Source of the DNA: Lentzea flava
Lineage (GTDB): Bacteria; Actinomycetota; Actinomycetes; Mycobacteriales; Pseudonocardiaceae
Length of the DNA stretch: 64,000 bases
Assembly: GCF_014648475.1 (NCBI RefSeq)
Contig: NZ_BMRE01000006.1
Coordinates: 124,001 to 188,000 of the forward strand
Direction of reading: 5' to 3'
Position 1 is the first letter of the stretch. Each line of letters opens with the position of its first letter. Positions 50,044 through 59,764 of this stretch are shown in pieces. Below the pieces are notes generated by a model. The model searched no databases and was not told where the DNA came from. It saw only the letters and a program-made list of their open reading frames with translations. The position numbers and the translations under genes were made by a program.

Positions 50044-51117
50044 GTGCGCGTAGCGATCGTGACCGAGAGCTTCCTGCCTCAGGTGAACGGGGTGACCAAC
50101 TCCGTTCTCCGGGTGCTGGAGCACCTGCGGCGTGGTGGCCACCAGGCTCTGGTGGTCGCGCCCGGTGCCGGCGCCGACGAACACCACGGCACGCCCGTCG
50201 TCAGAGTTTCCGCGGTCGACGTGCCCATGGTGACCAGCCTGCCCATCGGTGTCCCCAGCCCGCGGGTGCTGCACGCGCTGGCCGAGTTCCAGCCGGACGT
50301 CGTGCACCTCGCGTCGCCGTTCGTGCTGGGCGCGTACGGGCTCAGAGCCGCGCGCAAGATCGACGTCCCGACCGTCGCGGTCTACCAGACCGACGTGGCC
50401 GGGTTCGCCGGCAACTACGGCCTCGGGCTCACCAAGCGGGCGGCGTGGCGGTGGACGAAACGCCTGCACACGCTGGCCGACCGCACGCTGGCGCCGTCCA
50501 GCTCGGCGGTCGAGGCGCTGGAGCAGCACGGGGTGCCGCGCGTGCACCGGTGGGGCCGCGGCGTCGACATCGACCTCTTCCGCCCGCGCACCAGGCACAA
50601 CGACGAGCTGACCGTGGGCTACGTCGGACGCCTCGCGCCGGAGAAGCAGGTGCACCGGCTCAAGGAGATCCACGACCTGCCCGGCGTGAAGCTGCGGGTC
50701 GTCGGTGACGGGCCCGACCGCGAGCAGCTCGAACGCGATCTGCCGAACGCGGAGTTCCTCGGCTTCCGCACCGGTGAGGCGCTCGCCGAGGCGTACGCGT
50801 CGCTCGACGTCTTCGTCCACACCGGACCGCACGAGACGTTCTGCCAGGCCGTGCAGGAGGCGCTCGCGACCGGGCTGCCGGTGCTCGCGCCGAACGCGGG
50901 CGGCCCGCGCGACCTGGTTGCGCACGGCAAGACCGGGTACCTCTTCGAGGACGACATCGCGCAGTACGTGGACCTGCTGCGCGACCCGCTGCGGCGCAAG
51001 CGGTTCGGGCTCGCTGCTCGCAAGTCGGTGCTCAATCGCACCTGGCCGGCGATCTGCGACGAGCTGATGGGCCACTACGCCGCGGTGATCGGACTCACCC
51101 ACCAGGCGGCGGCTTGA
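50044..51117 (+). CDS. GT4-family alpha-mannosyltransferase (MgtA/PimB-like)
   Basis: 357 residues, GT-B fold. [20 protein letters not shown] is the N-terminal donor/acceptor glycine strand, [17 protein letters not shown] a family block, [20 protein letters not shown] the start of the C-terminal domain and [20 protein letters not shown] the nucleotide-sugar EX7E motif. Closest in memory to Rv0557, which transfers mannose from GDP-mannose to a glycolipid (first thought PimB). GTG 50044 gives the usual N-terminus; CAGGGT 7 bases upstream is a poor -10. TTG 51114 of the next gene overlaps the stop. Confidence 0.87.
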   Translation: MRVAIVTESFLPQVNGVTNSVLRVLEHLRRGGHQALVVAPGAGADEHHGTPVVRVSAVDVPMVTSLPIGVPSPRVLHALAEFQPDVVHLASPFVLGAYGLRAARKIDVPTVAVYQTDVAGFAGNYGLGLTKRAAWRWTKRLHTLADRTLAPSSSAVEALEQHGVPRVHRWGRGVDIDLFRPRTRHNDELTVGYVGRLAPEKQVHRLKEIHDLPGVKLRVVGDGPDREQLERDLPNAEFLGFRTGEALAEAYASLDVFVHTGPHETFCQAVQEALATGLPVLAPNAGGPRDLVAHGKTGYLFEDDIAQYVDLLRDPLRRKRFGLAARKSVLNRTWPAICDELMGHYAAVIGLTHQAAA

Positions 51118-52211
51118 GGATCGTTCAGCTGGCCAACTTCTACGGACCGAAGTCGGGCGGCCTGCGCACGGCGTTGCACCACCTCGGCACGGGCTACGTG
51201 CAGGCGGGCCACGAGGTGGTGCTCGTCGTGCCGGGCGACCACCGCGCGGACGAGGTGCTGCCCGGCGGCGTCCGGCGCATCACGCTGCCCGCGGTGAAGA
51301 TCCCGTACACCGGCGGCTACCGCGTCGTGGACCCGTGGCGCGTCAAGGCGTTGATGGAACACCTCAGGCCGGACAGGCTGGAGGTGTCGGACCGCCTGAC
51401 GTTGCGCGGCATGGGGTCGTGGGCCGGCGAACGGGACATCCCGAACGTCGTGATCTCCCACGAACGCCTCGACCGCCTGCTGCAGTTCGTGCTGCCGGAA
51501 AGCCCGGCGGTGAAAGCCGCCGACTGGGCCAACCGCCGCATGGCCGCCTCCTACGACACGGTGGTGTGCACGACGGCTTTCGCGCGCGAGGAGTTCGACC
51601 GCATCGGCGCCCGCAACGTCACCCAGGTGCCGCTCGGCGTCGACCTCACCACCTTCACCCCGCGCCGCCACTCCGCCGACCTGCGCCGGGATCTGTTGCA
51701 GGGCGAGGAGAAGCTGCTCATCCACTGTGGACGGTTGTCGCCGGAGAAGCACGTGGAACGCTCCGTCGACACGCTGGCCGAACTCCACGAGCAGGGCCAC
51801 TCGGCCCGGCTGGTGATCGCCGGTGACGGCCCGCGCCGGGCGTTCCTGGAGAAGCGCGCGAACGGCCTGCCGGTGACGTTCCTCGGCTTCGTGAAGTCAC
51901 GGCTCGACGTCGCCTCGCTGCTCGCCTCCGCCGACCTCTCCCTCGCGCCCGGCCCGCACGAGACGTTCGGACTGGCCGCGCTGGAGGCCCTCGCCAGCGG
52001 CACGCCGGTCGTCGTCAGCCAGAGCAGCGCGCTGAAGGAGATCGTCCGGCCGTCCTGCGGCGCGGCCGTCGACGACCACGCCGCGGCGTTCGCGACCGCT
52101 GCCCGGCACCTGCTGGAAAGCGGCTCGCGGGAGGCCGCGCGGGCACGGGCGGAGGAGTACCCCTGGCAGGCCGCGGTGGACGGCATGCTGACAGCTCTGA
52201 AGGTGCCCTGA
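51114..52211 (+). CDS. GT4-family glycosyltransferase
   Basis: 365 residues, GT-B fold. [20 protein letters not shown] is the N-terminal glycine-rich strand, [20 protein letters not shown] opens the C-terminal domain and [20 protein letters not shown] is the nucleotide-sugar EX7E motif. Resembles the previous gene in its C-terminal half, so a duplication is likely, but its own acceptor differs. TTG start overlapping the preceding stop, so co-translated. It is probably the second step of the same glycolipid pathway; the substrate is not known. Confidence 0.84.
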   Translation: MRIVQLANFYGPKSGGLRTALHHLGTGYVQAGHEVVLVVPGDHRADEVLPGGVRRITLPAVKIPYTGGYRVVDPWRVKALMEHLRPDRLEVSDRLTLRGMGSWAGERDIPNVVISHERLDRLLQFVLPESPAVKAADWANRRMAASYDTVVCTTAFAREEFDRIGARNVTQVPLGVDLTTFTPRRHSADLRRDLLQGEEKLLIHCGRLSPEKHVERSVDTLAELHEQGHSARLVIAGDGPRRAFLEKRANGLPVTFLGFVKSRLDVASLLASADLSLAPGPHETFGLAALEALASGTPVVVSQSSALKEIVRPSCGAAVDDHAAAFATAARHLLESGSREAARARAEEYPWQAAVDGMLTALKVP

Positions 52212-52234
52212 AGATGATCTCAGCGGTCCTGACC

Positions 52235-52240
52235 TAGTCT
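52235..52240 (+). promoter_or_regulatory. -10 element for menG
   Basis: TAGTCT, seven bases, then ATG 52248: leaderless promoter pattern. Confidence 0.5.
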
Positions 52241-52247
52241 CTTGTTC

Positions 52248-52961
52248 ATGTCGCGAGCCGGCTTGGACAAGAACCCCCGCGAGGTCGCCGAGATGTTCGA
52301 CGGCGTGGCCAAGGGCTACGACCGCACGAACTCGGTCATGACGCTGGGCTTCGACCGCCGCTGGCGGGAGTGGAGCAGGCGCGTCCTCGACGCCCGTCCC
52401 GGCGAGAAGGTCCTCGACCTCGCCGCGGGCACGGCCGTGTCCACGGTCGAGTACGCCGCGTCCGGCGCCTGGTGCGTTGCCGCCGACTTCTCCGTCGGCA
52501 TGCTCGCCTCCGGTGCCCACCGCCGCGTCCCGAAGGTGGCGGCCGACGCCCTGCGCCTGCCCTTCAAGGACGACTCCTTCGACGCCGTCACGGTGTCCTT
52601 CGGCATCCGCAACTTCAACGACACGGTCCTCGCCCTGAAGGAGATGGCCCGCGTCACGAAGCCCGGCGGCCGCATGGTGATCTGCGAGGTCTCCACCCCG
52701 GTGTGGAAGCCGTTCCGCTTCGTCTACATGCGCTACCTGCTCAAGCTCCTGCCGTTCATCGCGAAGTTCGTGTCGTCGAACCCGGTCGCCTACTCCTACC
52801 TGGCCGAGTCCATGGCCACCTGGCCCGACCAGCGCGCGCTCGGCGAGCTGATCGCCAAGGCGGGCTGGGAGGACGTGGCCTGGTTCAACCTGACCGGCGG
52901 CATGGTGGCCCTGCACCGCGCGACCAAGCCGAAGCCGAAGGCCGAGCCGGAAGAGGCCTGA
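52248..52961 (+). CDS. menG: Demethylmenaquinone methyltransferase
   Basis: 237 residues, class I SAM methyltransferase. [20 protein letters not shown] is the UbiE/MenG signature, [20 protein letters not shown] is the SAM glycine motif and [20 protein letters not shown] the second signature. It adds the final ring methyl to make menaquinone. Alternative name ubiE. The C-terminus is a short charged tail ([11 protein letters not shown]). It has its own leaderless promoter and is separated from the GT gene by ~36 bases. Confidence 0.93.
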   Translation: MSRAGLDKNPREVAEMFDGVAKGYDRTNSVMTLGFDRRWREWSRRVLDARPGEKVLDLAAGTAVSTVEYAASGAWCVAADFSVGMLASGAHRRVPKVAADALRLPFKDDSFDAVTVSFGIRNFNDTVLALKEMARVTKPGGRMVICEVSTPVWKPFRFVYMRYLLKLLPFIAKFVSSNPVAYSYLAESMATWPDQRALGELIAKAGWEDVAWFNLTGGMVALHRATKPKPKAEPEEA

Positions 52962-53184
52962 TCGGCCGGACGGTGGAGCCGAACGAGGCACCCCCGCAAC
53001 CGCCCTCCCCGCCGCACGGTCGAGGGTGCCGAGGCAGCTGCCCAGGGCGATCCCGGCTTCATCGGCAGAACCGCGGGCATCGGGCATCGGGCTGCGGATC
53101 TGCGCGAGCGCCTGGCGGCCCTGGTCTCAGCGAGCGCCGGTTAGAGTCGCGAGTGAGGTGTGACCGGTACACGAGGGAGTCTGG

Positions 53185-54450
53185 ATGAGCAGGCGCGGGA
53201 TCAACGAGGACGCCGACGTCATCGTGGTGGGGGCGGGACCGGCGGGCTCGACCGCGGCGACCTACCTGGCCAGGGCAGGCCTCGACGTGCTGCTGCTGGA
53301 GAAGAGCTCCTTCCCCAGGGAGAAGGTCTGCGGCGACGGCCTGACCCCGCGCGGCGTCAAGCAGCTGATCGACCTCGGCATCGACACCCGCGAGGAGAAC
53401 GGCTGGCTGCACAACAAGGGGCTGCGGGTCGTCGGCGGTGGCGTCACGCTGGAGCTCGACTGGCCGGAGCTGGCCACGTTCCCCAACTACGGCGTGGTCC
53501 GCCCGCGCATGGACTTCGACGAGATGCTCGCGAACACGGCCAAACAAGCCGGCGCGCGCATGCACGAGAACACCACCGTCACCAAGGCGATCATCGAGAA
53601 CGGCCGGGTCGTCGGCGTCGAAGCCAAGCAGGGACCGGAGAAGAACCCGGTCACCTACCGCGCGCCGATCACGGTCGCGTGCGACGGCGTCAGCGCACGA
53701 CTCGCGATCAGCGCGGGTCTGCAGAAGGACGACAACAAGCCGATGGGCGTCGCGGTCCGCCGTTACTACGCGAGCCCGCGCACCAAGGACGACTACCTCG
53801 AGTCGCACCTCGAGCTGTGGGCGCCGGACGGCCAGCTGCTGCCCGGCTACGGCTGGATTTTCGGCATGGGCGACGGCAGCGTCAACGTCGGCCTCGGCAT
53901 CCTCAGCACGTCGAAGGCCTACGGCACGACGGACTACCGCGCGCTCCTGCGCAGCTGGCTCGACGGCACGCCGGAGGAGTGGGGCTTCCGCGAGGAGAAC
54001 GCGACGAGCCGCATCGGCGGCGCCGCGCTGCCGATGGGCCTCAACCGCAAGCCGCACTACAAGAACGGCCTCGTGCTCGTCGGCGACGCCGGCGGCATGG
54101 TCAACCCGTTCAACGGCGAGGGCATCGGCTACGCCATGGAGTCGGCCAAGATCGCGTCCGAAAGTGTCGTCCAGGCCCTCGCTCGGACCGGCGTCAACCG
54201 TGAACACGCGCTGCACGGCTACCCGGTGCGCATCGAACAGGCGCTCGGCAGTTACTACCGGCTCGGGAACGTCTTCTCGAAGCTCATCGGGAACCCGACG
54301 GTCATGCGGACCGCAACGAAGTACGGAATGCCGCGAAAGCGCCTGATGAAACTCGTGCTCAAGCTACTTGCGGGCCTCTACGACCCCAAGGACGGCGACG
54401 CAATGGACCGCCTGATCGTGGCCGCCACGAAGCTCGCGCCGACGGCGTAA
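53185..54450 (+). CDS. Geranylgeranyl reductase family flavoprotein (MenJ-like menaquinone reductase)
   Basis: 421 residues, FAD-dependent. DVIVVGAGPAGSTAATYLAR is the FAD Rossmann motif, SSFPREKVCGDGLTPRGVKQ holds the CGDG block, VACDGVSARLAI the second and LVLVGDAGGMVNPFNGEGIG the third FAD contact. Its position after menG matches mycobacterial MenJ (Rv0561c), which saturates one isoprene double bond of menaquinone, giving MK-9(II-H2) type quinones. ATG 53185 has GAGGGAG upstream. The 52962-53184 gap holds only TAGAGT, a possible -10. Confidence 0.88.
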   Translation: MSRRGINEDADVIVVGAGPAGSTAATYLARAGLDVLLLEKSSFPREKVCGDGLTPRGVKQLIDLGIDTREENGWLHNKGLRVVGGGVTLELDWPELATFPNYGVVRPRMDFDEMLANTAKQAGARMHENTTVTKAIIENGRVVGVEAKQGPEKNPVTYRAPITVACDGVSARLAISAGLQKDDNKPMGVAVRRYYASPRTKDDYLESHLELWAPDGQLLPGYGWIFGMGDGSVNVGLGILSTSKAYGTTDYRALLRSWLDGTPEEWGFREENATSRIGGAALPMGLNRKPHYKNGLVLVGDAGGMVNPFNGEGIGYAMESAKIASESVVQALARTGVNREHALHGYPVRIEQALGSYYRLGNVFSKLIGNPTVMRTATKYGMPRKRLMKLVLKLLAGLYDPKDGDAMDRLIVAATKLAPTA

Positions 54451-54467
54451 ATTACTCCGAATAGGTG

Positions 54468-54498
54468 ACGGCACCGGCTCAATACGAGCCGGTGCCGT
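54468..54498. terminator. Strong intrinsic terminator before nuo
   Basis: ACGGCACCGGCTC and its exact complement are separated by a five-base loop, with a TTT after it. It separates the MenJ-like gene from the nuo control region. Confidence 0.88.
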
Positions 54499-54582
54499 TT
54501 CGCATGTGTCCGTCAAGTTAAAGCCCCAGGTCAGACCCTGTGATCCAGGTCATTTACAGGCGTTCTACACTGGCGAGCGACC

Positions 54583-54600
54583 TTGTGAATCACTTCACAA
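54583..54600. promoter_or_regulatory. Rex operator 1 in front of nuo
   Basis: TTGTGAATCACTTCACAA is a near-perfect 18-base Rex operator (TTGTGAA-N4-TTCACAA). A possible -10, TACACT, lies at 54566-54571, so bound Rex would block early elongation or the start. Confidence 0.88.
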
Positions 54601-54614
54601 CAGTGTGAACAGGC

Positions 54615-54632
54615 TTGTGAACTGTTTCACAA
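54615..54632. promoter_or_regulatory. Rex operator 2 in front of nuo
   Basis: TTGTGAACTGTTTCACAA is a second near-perfect operator, 32 bases (about three helical turns) from the first. A half site, TGTGAAC, lies between them. Confidence 0.88.
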
Positions 54633-54633
54633 G

Positions 54634-54659
54634 CGTTTGTTAGGTTCGCCTAACAAACG
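54634..54659. promoter_or_regulatory. Perfect 11-base inverted repeat around TTCG in front of nuo
   Basis: CGTTTGTTAGG, TTCG, CCTAACAAACG. It matches 14 of 19 positions of the IdeR/DmdR iron box TTAGGTTAGGCTAACCTAA, and lies about one -35 distance ahead of TAGGGT (54679-54684). It could be an iron-regulator site or an mRNA hairpin; the sequence alone does not decide. Confidence 0.5.
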
Positions 54660-54716
54660 GGTTGTTGAACTACACCCTTAGGGTGCGCCTCGACCGCGAG
54701 GAAAGGACGACGGAGC

Positions 54717-55082
54717 GTGCTTGACCCTTACCTCCCCCTCGTATTGATGTTCGCGCTCGCCGGGGCGTTCGCACTCTTCTCGGTGACCGCAGCGCCCTAC
54801 ATCGGACCCCGCCGCTACAACAGGGCGAAGCTCGACGCGTACGAGTGCGGCATCGAGCCGAGCCCGCAGCCGGTCGTGGGTGGCGGGCGCATGCCGGTCG
54901 CCTACTACCTGACGGCGATGCTCTTCATCTTGTTCGACATCGAAATGGTCTTCCTCTACCCGTTCGCCGTCGCTGCCGACAAGCTCGGCCTGTTCGGGCT
55001 GGTGGAGATCGTCCTGTTCGTCGCCACGGTCGGCTTCGCGTACGTCTACGTGTGGCGTCGCGGCGGCCTCGACTGGAACTGA
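54717..55082 (+). CDS. nuoA: NADH-quinone oxidoreductase subunit A
   Basis: 121 residues, three transmembrane helices. [20 protein letters not shown] is the conserved cysteine loop and [20 protein letters not shown] the second-helix signature. It helps form the quinone channel of complex I. GTG 54717 with AAAGGA about nine bases upstream. First gene of the nuo operon behind two Rex operators. Confidence 0.95.
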   Translation: MLDPYLPLVLMFALAGAFALFSVTAAPYIGPRRYNRAKLDAYECGIEPSPQPVVGGGRMPVAYYLTAMLFILFDIEMVFLYPFAVAADKLGLFGLVEIVLFVATVGFAYVYVWRRGGLDWN

Positions 55083-55089
55083 GGAAGTC

Positions 55090-55641
55090 ATGGGTCTCGA
55101 GGAGAAGCTCCCGAACGGCATCCTGCTGGCCAGCGTCGAGAAGCTGGTCAACTGGACCCGCAAGTCCTCGCTGTGGCCTGCCACCTTCGGCCTGGCCTGC
55201 TGCGCCATCGAGATGATGACGACGGGTGGTCCGCGCTACGACCTCGCCCGGTTCGGCATGGAGGTCTTCCGCGCGTCACCGCGCCAGGCCGACCTGATGA
55301 TCGTCGCGGGCCGCGTCACCAACAAGATGGCGCCGGTGCTGAGGCAGATCTACGACCAGATGCCCGAGCCGCGCTGGGTGCTGGCGATGGGTGTGTGCGC
55401 CAGCAGCGGCGGCATGTTCAACAACTACGCGGTGGTGCAGGGCGTCGACCACGTCGTGCCCGTCGACATGTACCTGCCGGGCTGCCCGCCGCGGCCGGAG
55501 ATGCTGATGGACGCGATCCTCAAGATCCACGCCAAGATCATGGACGAGCCGCTGAACGCCGTGCGCGCCAAGGCACTCGCCGAGTCGGGCCACCGCACCG
55601 AACTCATCCCGTCCTCCGAGCGTTTTGCGAGGAAGAAGTGA
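55090..55641 (+). CDS. nuoB: NADH-quinone oxidoreductase subunit B
   Basis: 183 residues, carrying the N2 iron-sulfur centre that passes electrons to quinone. Its cysteines lie in [34 protein letters not shown] and [18 protein letters not shown]. The N-terminal helix may touch the membrane. The stop overlaps the nuoC GTG by four bases. Confidence 0.96.
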   Translation: MGLEEKLPNGILLASVEKLVNWTRKSSLWPATFGLACCAIEMMTTGGPRYDLARFGMEVFRASPRQADLMIVAGRVTNKMAPVLRQIYDQMPEPRWVLAMGVCASSGGMFNNYAVVQGVDHVVPVDMYLPGCPPRPEMLMDAILKIHAKIMDEPLNAVRAKALAESGHRTELIPSSERFARKK

Positions 55642-56381
55642 CCGAGCCAGGGGGAGAGCACTCCAGCGCCGACCGCGCTGTCGAGGGCCTCGAGAAGACG
55701 AACGGCGCAGAGGCCAAAGCGCCGATCTTCGCGGGCAAGGAGCGCAAGGGCCTCTTCGGCGTCTCCGGCTCCGGCGACACGTCGGGCTTCGGCGGTCTGC
55801 GCCTGCCCGCGCACGTGGCCGCGCCCGCGGAGCGCCCGTTCGGCGGCTGGTTCGACGAGGTCGCCGACGAGCTGTTCGCCGCGATCAGCGACAAGGGCCT
55901 GCCCGCCGACACCGTGCAGCAGGTGACCGTCGACCGCGGCGAGATCACCTTCTACCTCAAGCCGGAGACGTTGCTGGAGGTCGCGCGCATCTGCCGCGAC
56001 ACCCCGTCGCTGCGCTTCGAGCTGTGCAGCTCGGTGTCCGGGGTGGACTACGGCGCCGGCGTGCCGCAGCGCCTGCACTCGGTGGTGCACCTGACGTCCA
56101 TGACCTACCGGCGCCGCATCCGGCTCGAGGTCGCGGTCGACGTCGAGAGCCCGCACGTGCCGAGCCTCGTCGAGGTCTACCCGACGGCGGACTGGCAGGA
56201 GCGCGAGGCCTGGGACATGTTCGGGATCATCTACGACGGTCACCCCGGACTGACCCGCATCCTCATGCCGGACGACTGGGACGGACACCCCCAGCGCAAG
56301 GACTACCCGCTGGGCGGCATCCCGGTGGAGTACAAGGGCGCGGAGATTCCTCCGCCGGACCAGAGGCGGTCGTACTCATGA
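55638..56381 (+). CDS. nuoC: NADH-quinone oxidoreductase subunit C
   Basis: 247 residues. The core 30-kDa domain ends with [20 protein letters not shown] and [20 protein letters not shown], the family signature. The first ~70 residues ([20 protein letters not shown] and [20 protein letters not shown]) are a polar extension common in actinobacteria. Peripheral arm subunit without a cofactor. Coupled by four-base overlaps on both sides. Confidence 0.95.
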   Translation: MTEPGGEHSSADRAVEGLEKTNGAEAKAPIFAGKERKGLFGVSGSGDTSGFGGLRLPAHVAAPAERPFGGWFDEVADELFAAISDKGLPADTVQQVTVDRGEITFYLKPETLLEVARICRDTPSLRFELCSSVSGVDYGAGVPQRLHSVVHLTSMTYRRRIRLEVAVDVESPHVPSLVEVYPTADWQEREAWDMFGIIYDGHPGLTRILMPDDWDGHPQRKDYPLGGIPVEYKGAEIPPPDQRRSYS

Positions 56382-57760
56382 CCGAGCGACTTTCCGACGT
56401 GACCACCGGAACCGACACCAGCGCGACCGGCAGGGACAGCGCGGACGACACCCGCACCGAGGTCGCGGAGTCCCGCAGGACCACGGAGGGCACCGTCTAC
56501 ACGGTGACCGGCGGCGACTGGGACGAGGTGCTCGCGGACGCGGTCCACGACGAGCGCATCGTCATGAACCTCGGCCCGCAGCACCCGTCGACGCACGGCG
56601 TGCTCCGGCTGGTCCTGGAGCTCGAGGGCGAGACGGTCACCCACGCCCGCAGCGTCATCGGCTACCTGCACACGGGTATCGAGAAGAACTGCGAGTACCG
56701 GACCTGGGTCCAGGGCGTCACGTTCATCACGCGCACGGACTACCTGGCGCCGCTGCACCACGAAGCGGCGTACTGCATGGGCGTCGAGAAGCTGCTCGGC
56801 ATCACGGTTCCCGAGCGCGCGCAGGCGGTCCGCGTGCTGCTGATGGAGCTCAACCGGATCAGCTCGCACCTCGTCGCCCTCGCCACCGGCGGCATGGAGC
56901 TCGGAGCGCTGACCGGCATGACCTCCGGCTTCCGCGAGCGCGAGGAGGTGCTGCACCTGCTGGAGCACCTCACCGGTCTGCGCATGAACCACGCGTTCAT
57001 CCGGCCCGGCGGCCTCGCGCAGGACCTGCCGGTGGACGCGGTCGAGAAGATCAACTCGTTCGTCAAGATCATGGAAAAGCGGCTGCCGGACTACGACAAG
57101 CTGCTCACCGGTCAGCCGATCTGGCGCAACCGCCTCGCGGGCGTGGGCTACCTGCCCGTCGACGCGTGCATCGCGCTCGGCATCACCGGCCCGATCCTGC
57201 GTTCCGCCGGCCTGGCGTGGGACCTGCGCAAGATCGAGCCGTACAGCGGCTACGAGAACTACGAGTTCGACGTGCCGACCTCGAACGCGGCGGACTGCTT
57301 CGCGCGGTACCTGCTGCGGCTGGAGGAGATGCACCAGTCGCTGCGGATCATCAAGCAGGTCGTGAAGAGCCTGCCGACCGGTCCGGTGATGGTGGAGGAC
57401 GCCAAGATCGCGTGGCCCGCGCAGCTCACGATCGGCAGCGACGGCATGGGCAACTCGCTCGAGCACGTCCGCAAGATCATGGGCCAGTCCATGGAGTCCC
57501 TGATCCACCACTTCAAGCTGGTGACCGAGGGCTTCAAGGTCCCGGCGGGCCAGGTGTACGTGCCGATCGAGTCGCCGCGCGGCGAGCTGGGCTACCACCT
57601 CGTCTCCGACGGCGGCACCCGCCCGATGCGCGTGCACCTGCGCGAACCCAGCTTCGTGAACCTCCAGTCGATGCCCGCGATGTGCGAGGGCGGCATGGTC
57701 GCCGACGTGATCGCCGCCGTCGCCTCGATCGACCCGGTGATGGGTGGTTGCGACCGATGA
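56378..57760 (+). CDS. nuoD: NADH-quinone oxidoreductase subunit D
   Basis: 460 residues, 49-kDa subunit forming the quinone pocket with Nuo[21 protein letters not shown] holds the quinone-binding histidine, [20 protein letters not shown] and RIGYVDR-type helices follow, and [20 protein letters not shown] and [20 protein letters not shown] are conserved late blocks. The N-terminal ~45 residues are a polar extension. ATG 56378 overlaps nuoC by four bases. Confidence 0.96.
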   Translation: MTERLSDVTTGTDTSATGRDSADDTRTEVAESRRTTEGTVYTVTGGDWDEVLADAVHDERIVMNLGPQHPSTHGVLRLVLELEGETVTHARSVIGYLHTGIEKNCEYRTWVQGVTFITRTDYLAPLHHEAAYCMGVEKLLGITVPERAQAVRVLLMELNRISSHLVALATGGMELGALTGMTSGFREREEVLHLLEHLTGLRMNHAFIRPGGLAQDLPVDAVEKINSFVKIMEKRLPDYDKLLTGQPIWRNRLAGVGYLPVDACIALGITGPILRSAGLAWDLRKIEPYSGYENYEFDVPTSNAADCFARYLLRLEEMHQSLRIIKQVVKSLPTGPVMVEDAKIAWPAQLTIGSDGMGNSLEHVRKIMGQSMESLIHHFKLVTEGFKVPAGQVYVPIESPRGELGYHLVSDGGTRPMRVHLREPSFVNLQSMPAMCEGGMVADVIAAVASIDPVMGGCDR

Positions 57761-58476
57761 CGCATGCCAAGGAAGAAACCGTGTTCGACCAGTCCACTGT
57801 GGACAAGGCGCAGGCGATCATCGCCCGCTACCCGCAGTCCCGCAGTGCGCTGCTGCCGATGCTGCACCTGGTGCAGTCGGTCGAGGGCTACGTGAGCCAG
57901 GAGGGCATCCGGTTCTGCGCCGGTCAGCTCGACCTGACCGAGGCCGAGGTCAGCGCGGTCGCGACGTTCTACACGATGTACAAGCGCCGCCCGTGCGGCG
58001 AGCACCTGGTCAGCGTGTGCACGAACACGCTGTGCGCGGCGCTTGGCGGCGACGACATCTACGCCACCCTCAAGAGCCACCTCGGGGTCGGCCACGAGGA
58101 GACCGCGGGCGAGCCGGGCACGCCGGGCTCGATCACGCTGGAGCACGCCGAGTGCCTCGCCGCGTGCGACCTCGGCCCGGTTCTCCAGGTGAACTACGAG
58201 TTCTACGACAATCAGACGCCCGACAAGGCGCTGCAGCTCGTGAAGGCACTGCAGAACGGGGAGCGCCCTGCCCCGACCCGCGGTGCCCCGCTCACCGACT
58301 TCAAGCAGGCCGAGCTCCAGCTCGCCGGGTTCTTCGAGGGTCGCGACGCCGACCTCGACGGCCCGTCGGCGGCGCCGGAGACGTTGCGCGGAGCCAAGAT
58401 CGCGCAGGAACGCGGCTGGGACGCCCCTGCGGTGCCCAGCAACGTCGAGTTCCCGCCGATCCCGGAAAAGAAGTAG
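57757..58476 (+). CDS. nuoE: NADH-quinone oxidoreductase subunit E
   Basis: 239 residues, thioredoxin-like 24-kDa subunit with the N1a 2Fe-2S centre: [17 protein letters not shown] and [20 protein letters not shown] supply the four cysteines. A ~65 residue C-terminal tail, longer than in enterobacteria, is typical of actinobacteria. ATG 57757 overlaps the nuoD stop; GTG 57781 is an alternative. Confidence 0.95.
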   Translation: MTHAKEETVFDQSTVDKAQAIIARYPQSRSALLPMLHLVQSVEGYVSQEGIRFCAGQLDLTEAEVSAVATFYTMYKRRPCGEHLVSVCTNTLCAALGGDDIYATLKSHLGVGHEETAGEPGTPGSITLEHAECLAACDLGPVLQVNYEFYDNQTPDKALQLVKALQNGERPAPTRGAPLTDFKQAELQLAGFFEGRDADLDGPSAAPETLRGAKIAQERGWDAPAVPSNVEFPPIPEKK

Positions 58477-58483
58477 GGACGAC

Positions 58484-59764
58484 ATGGTTGACCCGCTGAC
58501 TCCCGTTCTCACCAAGCGCTGGACCGAGCCCAGGTCCTGGACCATCGAGACCTACGAGCGCACCGGTGGCTACACCGCCCTGCCCAAGGCGCTGAAGGCC
58601 CACCCGGACCAGCTCATCCAGCAGTGCAAGGACTCCGGGCTGCGCGGCCGCGGCGGCGCGGGCTTCCCCACCGGCATGAAGTGGGGCTTCATCCCGCAGG
58701 GCGACGGCAAGCCGCACTACCTCGTCATCAACGCCGACGAGGGCGAGCCGGGCACCTGCAAGGACATCCCGCTGATGATGGCGGACCCGCACTCGCTGAT
58801 CGAGGGCGTGATCATCACGTCGTACGCGATCCGCGCGAACTTCGCGGCGATCTACGTCCGCGGTGAGGTTCTGCACTGCATCCGCCGCCTCAACGCGGCG
58901 GTGCGCGAGGCGTACGCCAAGGGCTACCTGGGCAAGGACATCCTCGGCAGCGGGTTCGACCTCGACGTCGTGGTGCACGCCGGCGCCGGCGCGTACATCT
59001 GCGGTGAGGAGACGGCGCTGCTCGACTCGCTGGAGGGCCGTCGCGGCCAGCCGCGGCTCAAGCCTCCGTTCCCCGCGACCTCGGGCCTCTACGCGTCGCC
59101 CACCGTGGTGAACAACGTCGAGACGATCGCGTCGGTTCCCTTCATCGTCAACGGTGGCGCGGACTGGTTCCGCGAGATGGGCCGCGACCGCTCACCCGGT
59201 CCGAAGATCTTCTCGCTGTCCGGCCACGTCACGAACCCCGGCCAGTACGAGGCGCCGATGGGCACCACGCTGCGCCAGCTGCTGGACCTGGCCGGCGGCA
59301 TGAAGGACGGCATCCCGCTGAAGTTCTGGACGCCGGGTGGCTCGTCCACCCCGCTGTTCACCGCGGACCACCTCGACGTGCCGCTGGACTTCGAGGGCGC
59401 GGCCGAGGCGGGCTCGATGCTCGGCACGACCGCGATCCAGATCTTCAACGAGACCGTGTCCGTGCCGTGGGCCGTCCTGAAGTGGACGGAGTTCTACAAG
59501 CACGAGTCGTGCGGCAAGTGCACGCCGTGCCGCGAGGGCACGTACTGGCTCGTGCAGATCCTGCAGCGGATGGTGCGGGGCGAGGGCACGGCGAGCGACA
59601 TCGACACGTTGCTCGACGTCTGCGACAACATCCTCGGCCGCTCGTTCTGCGCGCTCGGTGACGGTGCCGTCAGCCCCATCACCAGTGGCATCAAGTACTT
59701 CAAGGACGAGTTCCTCGCGTTGTGCGACCAGAACTCCAAGGTCCTGGCTGGAGCGAACGCATGA
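58484..59764 (+). CDS. nuoF: NADH-quinone oxidoreductase subunit F
   Basis: 426 residues, the NADH-oxidising subunit. GLRGRGGAGFPTGMKWGFIP is the NADH/FMN glycine motif, INADEGEPGTCKDIPLMMAD binds FMN, GAGAYICGEETALLDSLEG follows, and ESCGKCTPCREGTYWLVQ with a later CDNILGRSFCALGDG gives the N3 4Fe-4S cysteines. ATG 58484 lies seven bases after the nuoE stop. Its stop overlaps nuoG. Confidence 0.97.
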   Translation: MVDPLTPVLTKRWTEPRSWTIETYERTGGYTALPKALKAHPDQLIQQCKDSGLRGRGGAGFPTGMKWGFIPQGDGKPHYLVINADEGEPGTCKDIPLMMADPHSLIEGVIITSYAIRANFAAIYVRGEVLHCIRRLNAAVREAYAKGYLGKDILGSGFDLDVVVHAGAGAYICGEETALLDSLEGRRGQPRLKPPFPATSGLYASPTVVNNVETIASVPFIVNGGADWFREMGRDRSPGPKIFSLSGHVTNPGQYEAPMGTTLRQLLDLAGGMKDGIPLKFWTPGGSSTPLFTADHLDVPLDFEGAAEAGSMLGTTAIQIFNETVSVPWAVLKWTEFYKHESCGKCTPCREGTYWLVQILQRMVRGEGTASDIDTLLDVCDNILGRSFCALGDGAVSPITSGIKYFKDEFLALCDQNSKVLAGANA

